A DNA stretch of 64,000 bases. Source: Lotus japonicus. Taxonomy: Eukaryota > Streptophyta > Magnoliopsida > Fabales > Fabaceae. The position numbers and the translations under genes are program-made. The stretch spans positions 18,084,369 to 18,148,368 of the forward strand of contig NC_080044.1 of assembly GCF_012489685.1 (NCBI RefSeq). Direction: 5' to 3'. The notes beneath the pieces were generated by a model. The model searched no databases. It was given only the letters and a program-made list of their open reading frames with translations, and was not told where the DNA came from. This document shows positions 10,786 through 23,322 of the stretch, piece after piece; the stretch's first letter is position 1, and each line of letters opens with the position of its first letter.

Positions 10786-11424
10786 TTTTTCTAAGTTTCT
10801 TACAGTTAAATTTTTTTACATGAAATTCAACCGATTAACTGCCATAAAACCATAGATAACAATTGAAACTAAATTTGATACGTGTGCACAACAATGAAAT
10901 CACATATTGAATCCAACAGAGGCGGAAGAATACATAAATATATATAAGCAATAAAAAAATAGGATCCTTATGCATTCCACTTGATGCTTGTTGACCCATG
11001 CTCATTAGTAGTTTATTGAATATGCAAAAATTTGGAAAATGGTTTAAATAAGACATAAAAATATATTTCACGGCTACTTACAATGTGCATGATACAAAGA
11101 AGTATAAAATCTAAGATAGATAATCTAACCATTCATATGTTCTGGAATACTTCTTCATACATGACATTCCGAGTACAATTAGATACTACTCCTTTGTCAT
11201 CGACTATAAGTATCTTCAACCCTTTTCATGCAAAACCCACTTATCAACCCTAACTTCTTTGAGATATGAAGCAGCATTTTGGGGAACAGGCTACATTTAA
11301 ACAAAAAATAGAGAATATGTATGAGAACATTGGAAAGCTTTAGTATGTAACAAAGATGAAAAAACGCTACAAAAAATTACGAAATTCATATAACAAAAAA
11401 AAATAGTTAATCACAAATAAACTT

Positions 11425-12000
11425 ACAACTTGATTTGATGAGTAAAACTCGTGAGTGATCTGAGTATAAAATTCACATTCAAAGATTGCTTCTTGAACAA
11501 CATTTTGTTTAGGAACATCAAGATGCATGTCACCCTCTTGAACAAAATTTTGATCATCGTCAGAGAAATTAAGAGGATCAGAAACAGGAGGAGGAATAGA
11601 TGAAGGATTTCTCTGATATAGAGGAGGAGAGCCTTGATAAGATTGACATGAAAAACCTAAATTCAGGATAAAAATCAAGAACACCAAGAGCATCAATATC
11701 ATCATTCACGCCCCAATCTATTGGAGGAGGACCTCCAGGAACTTGAATTTCTCTATGGTTTTGATCACGAACATCAATGTGGAAAATGGAATCATCAACC
11801 TCATGGAACCAAATGATGCACTTCCCCTCCAGGTTATAGTATTGCCTCAATTCATACCAACCAGTGGTTAGGCGAGGCCTTTCTTCATTCATGTTATATC
11901 CCACAATATGCTGCTTCCCCCATCATCAATCAAAACCCATTGTGGCTTTAACTTGTTCCTGTTAAGCCTCACATACGCACGACTCAGTTCACCTTCCCTC
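11425..12000 (-). pseudogene. B3-domain-like protein, frameshifted
   Basis: On the minus strand the codons read ELSRAYVRLNRNKLKPQWV, then after a one-base shift a block with HIVGYN and RPRLTTGWYELRQYYNLEG, then CIIWFHEVDDSIFHIDV. The pattern Arg-Leu-Thr-x-Gly-Trp-x-x-Leu followed by a short beta strand resembles the C-terminal half of the plant B3 DNA-binding fold. A second shift near 11655 leads to an acidic tail (DPLNFSDDDQNFVQEGDMHL) ending at a likely splice donor near 11425. At least two frameshifts make it non-functional. It lies right of the Helitron terminus at 10739, so capture is likely. The B3 assignment is from family pattern only. Confidence 0.55.
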
Positions 12001-12707
12001 TGAAAAAAGATGAAAATAATCAGAGGATGGGTTAAGAATAAAAGGAAGAAAATTTAAAGGATTGAGGAAACCTGAATATACTTCTAAATAGCGACTATGA
12101 ACAGGGAAGAAACTCTTGTAATGGAGGTTTTGATGATTTACTGGATCCATAGAAAAGTTTGGAACCAAAGAAGAATTTGAGGGATATGGGAAAGCAGTAT
12201 AAGGAACGTATGAATTAGAATAGAATATATAGAAGGGGAAGAATAAAAGGGCATGATGGTTGAGTTTCCATGCAAAATCTGATGTTTACACGTGTTCCAT
12301 TCTTTCAACTTTTCAAATTAGAACAATGGGGAAGAAGAAAGATTGCATTCATGGAATATTCAATGAGTAATGATGAGATTGTTGAAGAAAGAATCCCTTC
12401 ACATCTGAAATATTTTTTGACAATAGGGACTCCTTTTGATTTCACGTGAGGATTGAAAGAGTTTTGGGAATGACAAATATAAAGCACTACACCATTTAAA
12501 GAAGTTATTGGAAGTTATAAAAAAAATTTAAAGATATTAAAATCAAAAGAAATAGAAACGGTTTTGGGAAATATAACAATAGATCTAAAATGAGGAAACA
12601 GAAGTTAGAAGGGAGGGGATTATAACATAAATCAATCAATAGAATTTAAAAGGATAACACCTCAAAATATCTTTTATATATTTCAAGGAATTAGAAACGT
12701 TGAATCA
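12001..12707. other. Upstream part of the B3-like relic and AT-rich spacer
   Basis: A possible first exon/leader region of the B3-like relic lies at 12060-12200, on the minus strand. Beyond that I see only AT-rich DNA without a supported gene. Confidence 0.35.
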
Positions 12708-12758
12708 ATATCAATATCAATATCAATATCAATATCAATATCAATCAATCAATCAATA
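12708..12758. repeat. (AATATC)n / (AATC)n microsatellite
   Basis: Seven or so AATATC-type units pass into AATC units directly at the terminus of the Helitron that begins here. Confidence 0.85.
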
Positions 12759-12899
12759 TATATATTAGAAAAGAAGAACTTCCATAGTGACGTGTCAGCA
12801 CCAAATTAATTCTTAGTGACGTGTCAGCACCAGATTAATTCTCATAAAAATTATTTCACGTGTCAATTTGTTAGAGGATATAATTTTCAATTGATATAT

Positions 12900-13900
12900 G
12901 TTTTAATTTTATATATTCTAACCTAATTAATTGATATTATTTTAGAAGATATAATTTTCAATTGATATATGTTTTAATTTTATATATTCTAAAATAATTG
13001 ATTGATATTATTTTAAAATATAAGATTTGGTCTTTTAATTTATTTTAAATTTATTTTTAGAATATATTGATTAATTTTTATTGAATTTTTGATTTTTTTA
13101 TTAATTCGGGATTTTATGAGTTTTTATTGTGATTTGCTAGATTTCGTTAGTTTTTATCTATCTTTATTTAATTCCATTTTTAATATTAGATTTGATTGGG
13201 ATTTAGGTTGTTTATTTCTTAATTTTATTTTAATTTATCTTATTATTTATTTTACATCCTGAAAATACTTTATTTTATTTTAGATTTACTTTTAGAGTAT
13301 ATTAATTAAATTTTCTTAAGTTTTCGGATTTTTAATTAATTCAGGATTTTGTGAGTTTTTATTGTGATTTGCTAGACTTGGTAGTTTTTATCTATCTTTA
13401 TTTAGTACCTTTTTAAATTTTAGATTTGATTAGAATTTAGGGTGTTTATTTCTTAATTTTATCTTATTATTTATTTAATTTTACTTCCAGGAAATATTTT
13501 ATTTTATTTTACATTTATTTATTGAGTATAATAATTAAATTTTATTGAATTTTTGGATTTTTAATTAATGCAGAATTTTATGAGTTATTATTGTGATTTG
13601 TTAGATTTTGATAGTTTTTATCTATCCTTATTTATTTAATTTTAATTCCAGGAAATATTTTATTTTATTTTTGAGTTACATTTAGAGTATAAATGAATTT
13701 TTATGGTATTTTTATTGAATTTTCATATTTTTATTTAATTCAGGATTTTATGAGTTCTTTTATTTTATTTACTAGATTTTGGTAGTTTTTATCTATCTTT
13801 ATTTAGTACCTTTTTAAAGTTTAGATTTGATTAGGATTTAGGTTGTTTATTTCTTGATTTTATCTTAATTTATCTTATTATTTATTTAATGCTAATTCTA
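12900..13900 (-). repeat. Helitron subterminal tandem repeats, ~200-250 bp units
   Basis: Four degenerate units follow one another, each with GATTTGATTAGGATTTAGGT-like, ATTTTATGAGTTTTTATTGT-like and TAGTTTTTATCTATCTTTAT-like blocks, near 13000, 13190, 13430 and 13620-13830. The same units recur at 16290-16480 and, in the opposite orientation, at 21730-22130 and 23890-24190 inside the sister Helitron. Confidence 0.75.
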
Positions 13901-14832
13901 AGAAAAGGGAGTTGATTTTGTGCTGAGGGTCCACAAAGCTACCATGGAAACGCAGAGATTTGATAGCTGCTATTTCTACCTCTGCCACATGTCGCGATCA
14001 GGACAGAGGTATGTCGTAAGATGATGTTACGTGAAGAAGAGTTTATCATGTTGTGATTGATGGTTTGTGTCATTTCAGTTTATCCTTTGTTCGTAATTCA
14101 ATCCTGAATTCTTAAATTTCACATATTTTGTGTGTTTTGATCCAAAAGTGTACAAATTTTTGCATAGACCCTTTAACGAATCATTGTTGAAGACGTAATG
14201 TTTTTTCTATTGTTCTTCTTCCGCTTTTGTATTTTTTAAAACCAGATTTTAGTATAGTTTGTAGAAATCCATGCGTGTGAAGCCATTCTAAACCAGATTT
14301 TGGTATAATTTATAGAAATTTACGAAACTTAGGATAGTCTGAATTTATATTCATTTCTCAAATTTTGCACGTTTTTATTCATCATGTTTGAGTTGTGTGT
14401 ATAAGCATACTATTTGCACTATATGTGAATGATGCACAACTTACTAATTTTTTTTTTAATGATGCACAGGTCAGTCAAATTGATGAAAGCATATGAAGAG
14501 CTCACATTTAATCTTCATGAGTATGTTTAGCCCATTCTTAAGGTTGGTTCATGTTTTCCTCAAACTCATTAGTTTTGCATATACTCATGTTTTAGTATGC
14601 CAATTGGGTGACTTATCTTACTTTGCTCTATATATTTTCTTAAGTTCAATTTAAATTGATTGTTAGTATAAGTTTATTGGTGAAGTAACCACAATTATTT
14701 TGGGTGAGAGAATTATTTTGTTTTTTCTCACATATATAAATAATTTGCTGGGGTGCGCACATATGGGGCAATACACCTTTTTTTGTTTCTCTTGACTGAA
14801 ATGTTCCTTTGGTTTTTTGTTTCACAAGAGTT

Positions 14833-15993
14833 TGTAAGATCAAGATTTGGTCATGTGGTACAACTCTATGTTTTGATGATAACAAGTATTTATTTGTGGA
14901 TGAACAATTAGGATACTCTAACGTTTGTCTTGAGTGTTTTGACAAACAGGTTCTGATTCTGACACCAGAAGATATATTCATCAGAAGATCTGAGGATCAG
15001 AAGATCTGAGGATCAGAAGTTCTAAAGATCAGAAGATCAGAAGATCTGAGGATCAGAAGTTCTGAGCATCAGAGGCTCTGAAGGTCCAGAAGCTCTGAAG
15101 GTCCCGAAGCTCAGAAGGACCAGAGGCTCTGAAGGTCCAGAAGCTCTGATGGTCCAGAAGCAGAAGTTACGAAGGTCAGAGGATCCAAGCTTCCCTCTGA
15201 CTCTGATCACCAAGCTTCACAAGTTCCAACACGAAGCATTCCTCAGATCAGAAGTAAATGGTTACAGGCAAATGTCACTATCAAGAAGTACAAGAGCAGT
15301 GTACTATTCTGAAAAGCCTACCTAACAAGGTTCAGCCACAGCAGGTTCTGGAAGTTCCAGAAATGCCCTCCAACGGTCATATTCTCTCAACAGAAATATC
15401 CTTTGCACCTTGGACTATTTAAGGCTGAAGAAAAGAAGAAAGAAGATAGAGAGAGACCAATAGCTGCAATACAAGAAAAGATTCAAGCCTCTACTTTCTT
15501 CATCTGTTCTTATTTGGTTTACACTCATCTTATTTAGAAGCAAACCTTTGTAAACACCAACCTCAAACAGTTGTTTGATTTTCCTTAAGGGACCGGGTAG
15601 GTCAGTATCCTTAAGAAGACTAAGAGAGTGAATCTTAGTGGTGATTCCTTTAGGAGATCAAGGTTGATCGGATCCTAGAGAAGACTAAGAGAGTGAATCT
15701 TAGTGTGAGCTAAGTCAGTGTATTGTTAGTCACTTGTAGGTTTCAAGTGCAGTTGTAACAATTATCTGATTAGTGGATTGCCTTCATTCTAAGAAGGAAG
15801 AAATCACCTTAACGGGTGGACTGGATTAGCTTGAGGGATTTATCAAGTGAACCAGGATAAAATACTTGTGTGCTTTTCTATCTCTTATCTTTAGCACTTA
15901 AGCTCTCGAAAGATTTGTCAAAATCTTTAAGGTGGAAGCTTTATCTTCAAAACTCTATTCAACCCCCCCTTCTAGTCGTTTTTCACACCTTCA
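14833..15993 (+). mobile_element. Sirevirus (Copia) solo LTR, 1161 bp
   Basis: It starts TGTAAGATCAAGATTTGG and ends TTTTTCACACCTTCA, with 5-bp flanks GAGTT (14828-14832) and GGGTT (15994-15998), a target duplication with one change. The interior carries GATGATAACAAG near the start, tandem repeats (14985-15180) and a promoter-like block with GGACTATTTAAGGCTGAAG near 15412. A segment with AACCCCCCCTTCTAG precedes the end. No PBS or internal domain follows, so the element recombined to a solo LTR. A piece of it (15384-15478) recurs at 40076-40170 inside the short-LTR Sirevirus. Confidence 0.8.
14985..15180 (+). repeat. CAGAAGATCTGAGGAT / AGAAGCTCTGAAGGTC tandem repeats in LTR
   Basis: About a dozen degenerate 16-18 bp units run head to tail in the upstream part of the solo LTR. 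LTR-internal repeats of this kind are common in U3 regions. Confidence 0.8.
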
Positions 15994-16568
15994 GGGTTCC
16001 ACCCCAATATTCACAAATACACTAAATACAATTCTTTCACCACAGTCCTTTCAAATTTGTGAAGGAGGGTATTTTGTTCTTCAAGACTTCATTTTGGGTT
16101 TCTGTTTCAATCTTCTTCATGAATTGATTTTGTTCTTCAACTAATTGTAAGATGTCATATGCGTCAAGGATTCCTGTTTTTCTCTTCTTAATCAAAAGCA
16201 AAAGGATTGAGGAAAAGAAAATCTTCTAGGGTGCAGAATATTCACTAATTGGAAAGAAAAAAAATAACACGTGTCATTCTCAGATTAATTCTCATAAAAA
16301 AATACATTTTAAAATTTTAGATTTGATTAGGATTTATGTTGTTTATTTCTTGATTTTATCTTAATTTATTTTTTATTTATTTTTAGAGTAAAAAAAAGAC
16401 ATTTTTAAATTTTAGATTTGATTAGGATTTAGGTGGTTTATTTCTTGATTTTATCTTAATTTATTTATAATTTATTTTTAGAGTATTAATTAATATATCC
16501 CAAACTTTTTTTTTAAAAAGAGTGAGTTTGAAAGCTATAGCTTAAGTTAATTTATTAATATATTCCCA

Positions 16569-16570
16569 AA

Positions 16571-16631
<61 letters not shown>
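16569..16631. repeat. (AAT)n microsatellite
   Basis: About 20 uninterrupted AAT units run here inside the Helitron. Confidence 0.95.
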
Positions 16632-16632
<1 letters not shown>

Positions 16633-17315
16633 TGTGTGTGCGAATATGGGCCGGTTGGGTACTATAGTGCCCATACCCACACCCATACCCTCTATTTTTT
16701 GCGGGTAATTATCTATATTCAACCTCATACCCATTTAGTGGTTTTTTACCCTACCTATAGTGTGTATTTTTTGCGGGTACCCTATGATTTTGAGACCCAT
16801 TGTCATCCATGGATTTAGATTTTGGCAACGATGGATAGCTTCCTGTAATGACATTGAATTGTCTAAAGTTAGAGAGCTTCGAGTTGCTACCCACATGAGT
16901 ATGGAGACGGGTACATGTAATTTTTAAAAACGCGGGTATGGAGATGGTACTATAGTACCCACCCATTGTCATCCATACTTAGTTGGATTAAACACAATAA
17001 TGTTATACTTTATGATATATCTTACACAATCCTGATTTGTGCTACTATCACATTAAATTTTTTTAAGATTAATATGTTGATAATTCCTTATATCTATGAT
17101 TTGTGTTATCGTCTTCATATTTATGAATGTGAAACGAGTTCCTCTTGGTCTCAATCGGGCTTAGAAGAGAAGTCTTTATGTCCACTTTACTCATCAATTC
17201 TGACTTTTCTATTTCATTCGTTGTTTAATATATTTTTAATAATCAAAGTATTAATTAATGTATCAAATACAATAGACATATTTCCCGTGCAACGCTCGTG
17301 TAAAAAACACTAGTA

Positions 17316-17721
17316 AATAAAAAAAAAAACATAAAAACATAGAGGGGCCATACGAAACATAATAATAGGTTTTAATCAAAATTAAAATAAGTAATCTTTT
17401 TTTCTTAAGATCTATTATAACCTAAAATAATATATATTTACATAAAGGAAAAATCTATTAACTTTCAAACAAAATAATAATTTGTTATTCAGCTTTAATC
17501 ATTCCTCAAAATTACACAATAAAATTCTGATAGGATACTAATGGGAAAATCATTAACAATAAATATCAAGAATATTAAATTTAGTTAAATGATTCAGGTG
17601 AAATAACCCATGAGGGGGGGGGGGGAAATTGATTGAAATTCAATGTTTTTAATTTTGGATATTAGGGAATCAAAGTATTTTTTTTAAAGAAGGGAATCAA
17701 AGTCTTGAAATACTAAATACT
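17316..17721. other. Host or older repeat DNA holding a Helitron empty site
   Basis: No gene was seen. It contains AACCCATGAGG, a run of 13 G (about 17617), then TTTTTAATTTTGGATATTAGGGAAT. The same flanks surround the Helitron 19201-24345, so this copy represents the uninterrupted site. Confidence 0.5.
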
Positions 17722-17755
17722 AGATATTATACCCGTGCGTTGCACGTGTTTATTT
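17722..17755 (+). mobile_element. Helitron2-like left terminus
   Basis: TACTAGATATTATACCCGTGCG then TTGCACGTG matches the other left ends. No right end could be paired with it. The region to 19200 is AT-rich without genes. Confidence 0.5.
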
Positions 17756-19200
17756 ACAATATTTTTTAACATTATATAAAAAGTATTATAGTTTAATTCA
17801 ATAAAAATTAAAATATTTTTAATCATAAATAAAAAAAATTGTGTAAAGACATTTAAATAAATATTATTACAGTTCTTTTTATATAAATAATTAATATTAC
17901 TCAAATTTAATTATTAGTATATAAATCATTTTAGCAATTAAACAATTTATTTATTTAATAATATGAAAAATAATTAATTTAATTTGAAATATTAAAATTT
18001 CATAAGAAATGTTAAGTAATAAATTTTTAATGCCATAAAATAAGTTTTAATATCATTTTTTATATTTTTTACGCGGAAAATCATTTGCTCTGACATTTCA
18101 AGACCAAGAAGTGATAACTTAAATAGCCTTTTGATAAAAGAAAAATGCCTAAAATATTATCTTATGAATTTAATTTTTTTCAACTTGTTTGGTTTGAGAA
18201 TGTTTTCTCACACTCAAAAGTCATGATACTAATCCCTTGAGACTCTACGATCACGTTAAGTAAATAGGTCAAACCTCTCACAACAAACAGTTATCCAACT
18301 TTGGCCATTATTATTTTTCTCTATTATGTTTCCTCGAGTAATTTTTACTAATATATCATAGATAGAAAATATATTTAATTTTTTTAATAATGCACATATA
18401 TGTTATAGTTAATATGAAATACCTTTTAGGAGCAATTTTTTTTAAATTTTAATTTTTTTATCCATATTATTTATTATTAAATACTTTTTATTTTTAATAT
18501 TTGACAAATGTAAAACTAAAGATAATTTTATGTTTTTTTAAGTCAATTTTAATTTAATGCAACACTTGAGTTTTGCTTATGTATTTAATGCTAAAACTCA
18601 AGTGTGATTTACACACACACACACACATATATATCTATATATATATATACACACACAGAAGATAGATATATATATAGATAGATAGATATATAGAAGATAG
18701 ATAGATTTAAAAGTATTTTATATAAATTAATTATTAATAAATAATATTTATTATTAATTTTAATTTTTACTTGTCAAATGCAAATCTCAAGTCAATTTTA
18801 AGTTTATGAATGTTGTTATTTAATATAAGTAGTTGAATAGTTTTTTATTATATAAATTTTTTCAGTTTTTAATATATTTAATATATTTTTTTTTATTTTT
18901 TAATGTATTTAATATAAATGTATGAGAGCTTTATGGTTTAATGCATTTAATACATGCAAAACCTCAAGTCTCATTTTCATATATATATAGATATAGATTA
19001 AGTAATTTAGATTACTTACCATTGAGGTTAAAAAAAAATTTAACTTACATTCGGCTTTTAAATAATTTAATAATCTAATAAACCAATACCAAAATAATGA
19101 GTTTTTAGGTAATTGTCATTCCCCAACAACATAAAAATTACATATAAGGTTCAGGAGAAACAACCCATGAGGAGGGGGGTATAATTATCTTTTATTTTTA
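17756..19200. other. AT-rich stretch with CA/TA/GATA microsatellites
   Basis: No gene was seen. Simple repeats (CA, TA, TAGA) lie at 18610-18705. At 19148-19190 the sequence AGGAGAAACAACCCATGAGG parallels 17590-17612 and forms the left flank of the next Helitron. Confidence 0.5.
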
Positions 19201-19609
19201 ACTAGTGTTTTTTTACCCGCGCGTTGCACGGGGAATATGTCTATTGTATTTGATACATCGATTGATATTTTAAATTATAAAATATTTAAGATACTAAGAA
19301 TGTAAGAACAATTATAATAAATATGTAGATATTTAAAGAGCACAAATTTTGAAAAACACAGAAGTTAATAAGCCAAAAGCTTTAAGTTTTGCATATGTGA
19401 GTTATAACTGAATTTTGATTGTGAAGATGTATACTCGTGTTGCATAAAGGGTAATGCTTTTGTGTTTTAGATATATAACAATACATAAATATATAATTAT
19501 TGTTTAAATTATTAAAAATACACTTAAGTTAAAGAAAAATGAAATTTATTTTTTTTAACTCTACTTTATTAGCACTAATAAATTTAGGTAATAATTTTAT
19601 AGTACATAT

Positions 19610-20292
19610 TTGGGAAGCACGGATACGGGATGGAGGCTGCGTATCGGCGTGTCGACACGCCCCGGATACAGGAACGCGTGCGACACGCCGGGGAAACGCA
19701 CCGGAAACGCTCCAGGAGCTCCGGATACGACGGCGTACACGGATACGCCAAGCGGGCCGTATCGGAAACGGTAACGGGTCGCCGGATACGGGCCTTTTGC
19801 GTTTCAGACGGTTTGTTTTCTTTTTTTTTTATTTATAAATAAAACGACGTCGTTTTAGTCGTTTTTTTTTTTAAAATAAAACGACGTCGTTTTAGTCGTT
19901 TTAGAAACCCAAATAACTTACGTAACACAGTAACGTTTCTTCTGCTTCTTCTCAAACACAATACGCACGGTTTCCCTTCTTCTCTGAGTCTCTTCTTCTT
20001 CTTCTCTTCGCCCTAGTCCTTCGCCGCCGCCCTTCGCCACCGTTCGCCGCCCTTCGCCGCCGTCGTCCTCCGCCGCCGTTCGCTGAGACAAAGGATGCTT
20101 CTTAGTATTTTTTGTGACGCTTGGCTTAGACAAACCTTAATTACAATGTCCTTTTTATTTTATGAATATGTTATATCACATGTTCTTTTTATTTTATAAG
20201 TTTTTTTTTCTATATATATATATATGTCATATCCCCGTATCCTACTTTTTTAATTTTAGCCGCATCGCCGTATCCGTGTCCGTGCTTCATAG
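19610..20292. mobile_element. hAT-type non-autonomous element, 683 bp, GC-rich ends
   Basis: An 8-bp target duplication GTACATAT lies at 19602-19609 and 20293-20300. The ends are TTGGGAAGCACGGATACGG and, on the other strand, CTATGAAGCACGGACACGG. The first 190 bp are dense in GGATACG/CGTATCC motifs. Near 19841-19905 the palindrome AAAACGACGTCGTTTT occurs twice. The interior right half has CTTCGCCGCC repeats. Open frames in it look like repeat by-products; no transposase was seen. Confidence 0.85.
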
Positions 20293-20544
20293 GTACATAT
20301 GTATTAATATTTTGTATTCCTCGTACTTTTCTTACTATCAAATTATTATAGTTATATACATATATAAATATACACTCTTAAAATTTTGAAAACAATACTA
20401 AAGTAAATTATATTAAATTTTTTTTATTAAAATAATATCAATTAATTAATTTAGATTATAATGATTGTATAAAAAAATATAAATGATACTTTTTATATAA
20501 AACAAAATCTCACGTAGATAGCATTATAGTAGTTTAAAATTAAA

Positions 20545-20809
20545 GGCTAAAAAGCACTTTTGGCCCCTGATGTTTCAAGTTTGTGCAAATTCTGCCCCTA
20601 CTCTATTTTTGTCGACGTTTCTACCCCTCATGTTTTCAAACAGTGCAGCGTCTACCCCTCATGTTTTCAAACAGTGCACCGTCTACCCCTCACGGAGGGG
20701 TAGACGGTGCACTGTTTGAAAACATGAGGGGTAGAAACATCTACAAAAATAGATAGGGGCAGAATTTGCACAAACTTGAAACATCAGGGGTCAAAAATGC
20801 TTTTTAGCC
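20545..20809. mobile_element. Mutator-type palindromic MITE, 265 bp
   Basis: The whole element is a near-perfect inverted repeat with ~125-bp arms starting GGCTAAAAAGCA, with its centre near 20690. An exact 9-bp target duplication AAAATTAAA lies at 20536-20544 and 20810-20818, as made by Mutator-like transposases. One arm contains a 30-bp-scale internal duplication (CTACCCCTCATGTTTTCAAA twice), which makes the arms unequal. Confidence 0.92.
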
Positions 20810-23188
20810 AAAATTAAAACATATCAATTGAAAATTATACGCAAATACAAACAACAGCCGCTTTTAGGTATCAGAGCAGACTTAGATGCAAATCATCTTA
20901 CTCAATGAATTCTCATTTATCAAAGAAACAAAATCTTATAAATTTCATAATGATACTTTTAATATAGATTTAAAATTTTCAAATTAGCCAAGATAGATTT
21001 GTTTTGCGAATGAATTTTAGGTGCAGAAATTTCTCCTCTTCATTTATAATTGAATGCATTCGATTGGTATCCCATTTGATTTTATTTGAAATTTAACATA
21101 ATATCAATCAATTAGTTTAGAATATAATGATTGTTTAAAAAAAATATGATGATACCTTTTATATAAAACAAAATCTCACGTAGGTAGCATTGTTATAGTT
21201 TAAAATTAAAACATATTAACTGAAAATTATACCCAAATACAAACAACAATATCTTTTAGATTTCAGAGCAGCCTTAGATGCAAATCATCTTACTAAATGG
21301 ATTCTCATTTATCAGAGAAATAAAGAAGTTAACTGTATAGAGAAATCCTTGGGGTTTTACAAAATCTCACGTTACATATACATAAAGAAAACTATAGTGT
21401 TAAAAAGAAGATTTTACAATGATAGTTTTTATATAAAACAAAATCTCACGTTACATATACATAAAGAAATATCTATAGTTAAAAATAAGATTTTAAAATT
21501 AATAATGGCTGCAATCACATTAATAATGGCTGATTTGCTGGAGTAATATCCTTTCACTCTCCATATATGTACATCAAATCTTATAGGTAGTAACCTATAA
21601 GCTCTAGTCCGCAACTAATGAAAAACTATGCCAAGTTCACCTAGCAACCATCAAATCTCTACGTGTCCATGGTAGCTCTATGGACCCTCAGCACCAGATC
21701 AGCTCCCTTTTCCTAGAATTAACATTAAATAAAAATAAGATAAAGTAAGAAAAAATCAAGAAATAAACAACATAAATCCTAATCAAATCTAAAATTTAAA
21801 AAGGTACTAATTAAAGATAGATAAAAACCATCAAAATCTAGCAAATCACAATTAAAACTTATAAAATCATAACTTAAATAAAGTCCTAAAATTCAATAAA
21901 GACACCATAAAAATTAATTAATACTCTCAAAATAAATTAAAAATAAAAGACCAAATATAAAATCAAGAAATAAACAACCTAAATCATAATCAAATATAAA
22001 ATTTAAAAAGGTACTAATTAAAGATAGATAAAAACTACAAAAATTTAGGAAATCACAATAAAAACTCATAAAATCCTGAATTAAATAAAAATCTGATAAT
22101 TCAATAAAAATACGATAAAAATTAATTAACCCTCTTAAGGGAATATGTGACTTTAGGGTTTAGAACTTATGAAAGGTGCTGGTGGACTGGCGGTATGTTT
22201 TTCACGGGAATTGAAAACCTTTTACCATTTACATTATGAGTGGGAAGGTAACATTTGGCACAAAGAAAACTGATGCAAGAACAGAGAGGGAAATATTGAA
22301 TGGTAACATATTGACCATATAATAAGTATTTTAATTGTAAACATAAACGGGATTCCAATCATAAATAGATAAATATTTTTAATTTAAATTCACTTTAAAT
22401 CTTTTGAAATATTAATAAAATATACAACAAAAAGTTCATATGCAAACAAATAAATGTTCTCATGATTTAGCTTAAGCAAATAAGGGACCATAAAATTCTA
22501 AAGAAAGTTCACCATTCCAGAAGAGAAAAAAAATACAACCTAGCAACAGGTTTTGGCAATTCCAAATTAACACTAACCTATAGGTATTTAGTTGTAGAAG
22601 AATCCCACCAAAGCTATGAAAAAAATCTAAATTGCAAGGTGAAATGAATCACACTACCTTTCCACATACCTCACATATTTAATAGTTCCTGAGGAGTACA
22701 GTAACAGAGAATCATAGCATATAAGTACATAATTCACAAAAATATCAAAGTATACATAATCGTATCATAACACATAATTATATATTGGCTAAACGATGAC
22801 ATTGAAAATTCACAATGCAATTCAGAAACCAATTTCAGGAATCAGCTATCTTAATTTCCTAACCACCGTAAGAATCATTTCGATTATCAATTCAATGATT
22901 TCAAACAGCCAGAAATGAATAAAAAACAGAATGAAGAGAAAGAATAGTGCAGAATCAAGCAATCTAAATAGCAACCTGATACCGCCACCACTGAAGAGAG
23001 AATCGTGATCCTTGGAGGACATGACAATGTTTGCAGCTGTCGGCGGTGCGGGATGATCTTCAAAGGAAAAGCCGCAGTTGACCACCCCATCCTACATTCG
23101 AGCCTTTTTGTTTCTTTTTAAAATATAAATAGTTTAGGCCAACAAACAAAAGAAATCAACATGTTAGGCTATAAATTTTGACACTTGC

Positions 23189-23322
23189 ATACTCAAATAA
23201 AAAGGTATTGAACAAACATCCTAGAGATGTCCTAATGGACACCCACCTTACCTGAATACTCAAATAAAAAGTATTGAACAAACATCCTAGAGAGGTCCTA
23301 ATGGACACCTACCTTGCCTGAT
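23189..23322. repeat. Two-copy 67-bp tandem duplication
   Basis: A unit with ATACTCAAATAAAAAG, TATTGAACAAACATCCTAGA and CCTAATGGACACC occurs twice head to tail, with three or four differences. Confidence 0.85.

Larger units (their letters stand above)
12755..17315 (-). mobile_element. Non-autonomous Helitron2-like element, ~4.6 kb
   Basis: Read on the minus strand it starts at about 17315 with ACTAGTGTTTTTTACACGAGCG then TTGCACGGG. It ends near 12755 with GTTCTTCTTTTCTAATATAT. Both ends match the plus-oriented element 19201-24345, including the next ~40 bp inside the left end (AATATGTCTATTGTATTTGA). Internal segments such as the GTGCTGAGGGTCCA block near 13920 are also shared, at about 21690 in the other copy. 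It has no Rep/helicase gene. A Sirevirus solo LTR (14833-15993) and microsatellites lie inside. Confidence 0.7.

Noticed and set aside
14985..15180. CRISPR-like repeat array
   Set aside because: The units are head-to-tail degenerate repeats without spacers, within a plant LTR.
19539..19842. Arg-rich open frames on the plus strand
   Set aside because: They lie in the GGATACG-rich arm of a hAT MITE, overlap in two frames and have no family features.
19918..20133. 71-residue Glu/Arg-rich minus-strand frame
   Set aside because: It is produced by CTTCGCCGCC and CTTCTT repeats inside the same MITE, with no homology recognised.
22846..23090. Minus-strand frames containing DHPAPPTAANIVMSSKDHDS
   Set aside because: The first half looks weakly gene-like, but I cannot assign a family or exon structure. 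It may be a short captured fragment in the Helitron.
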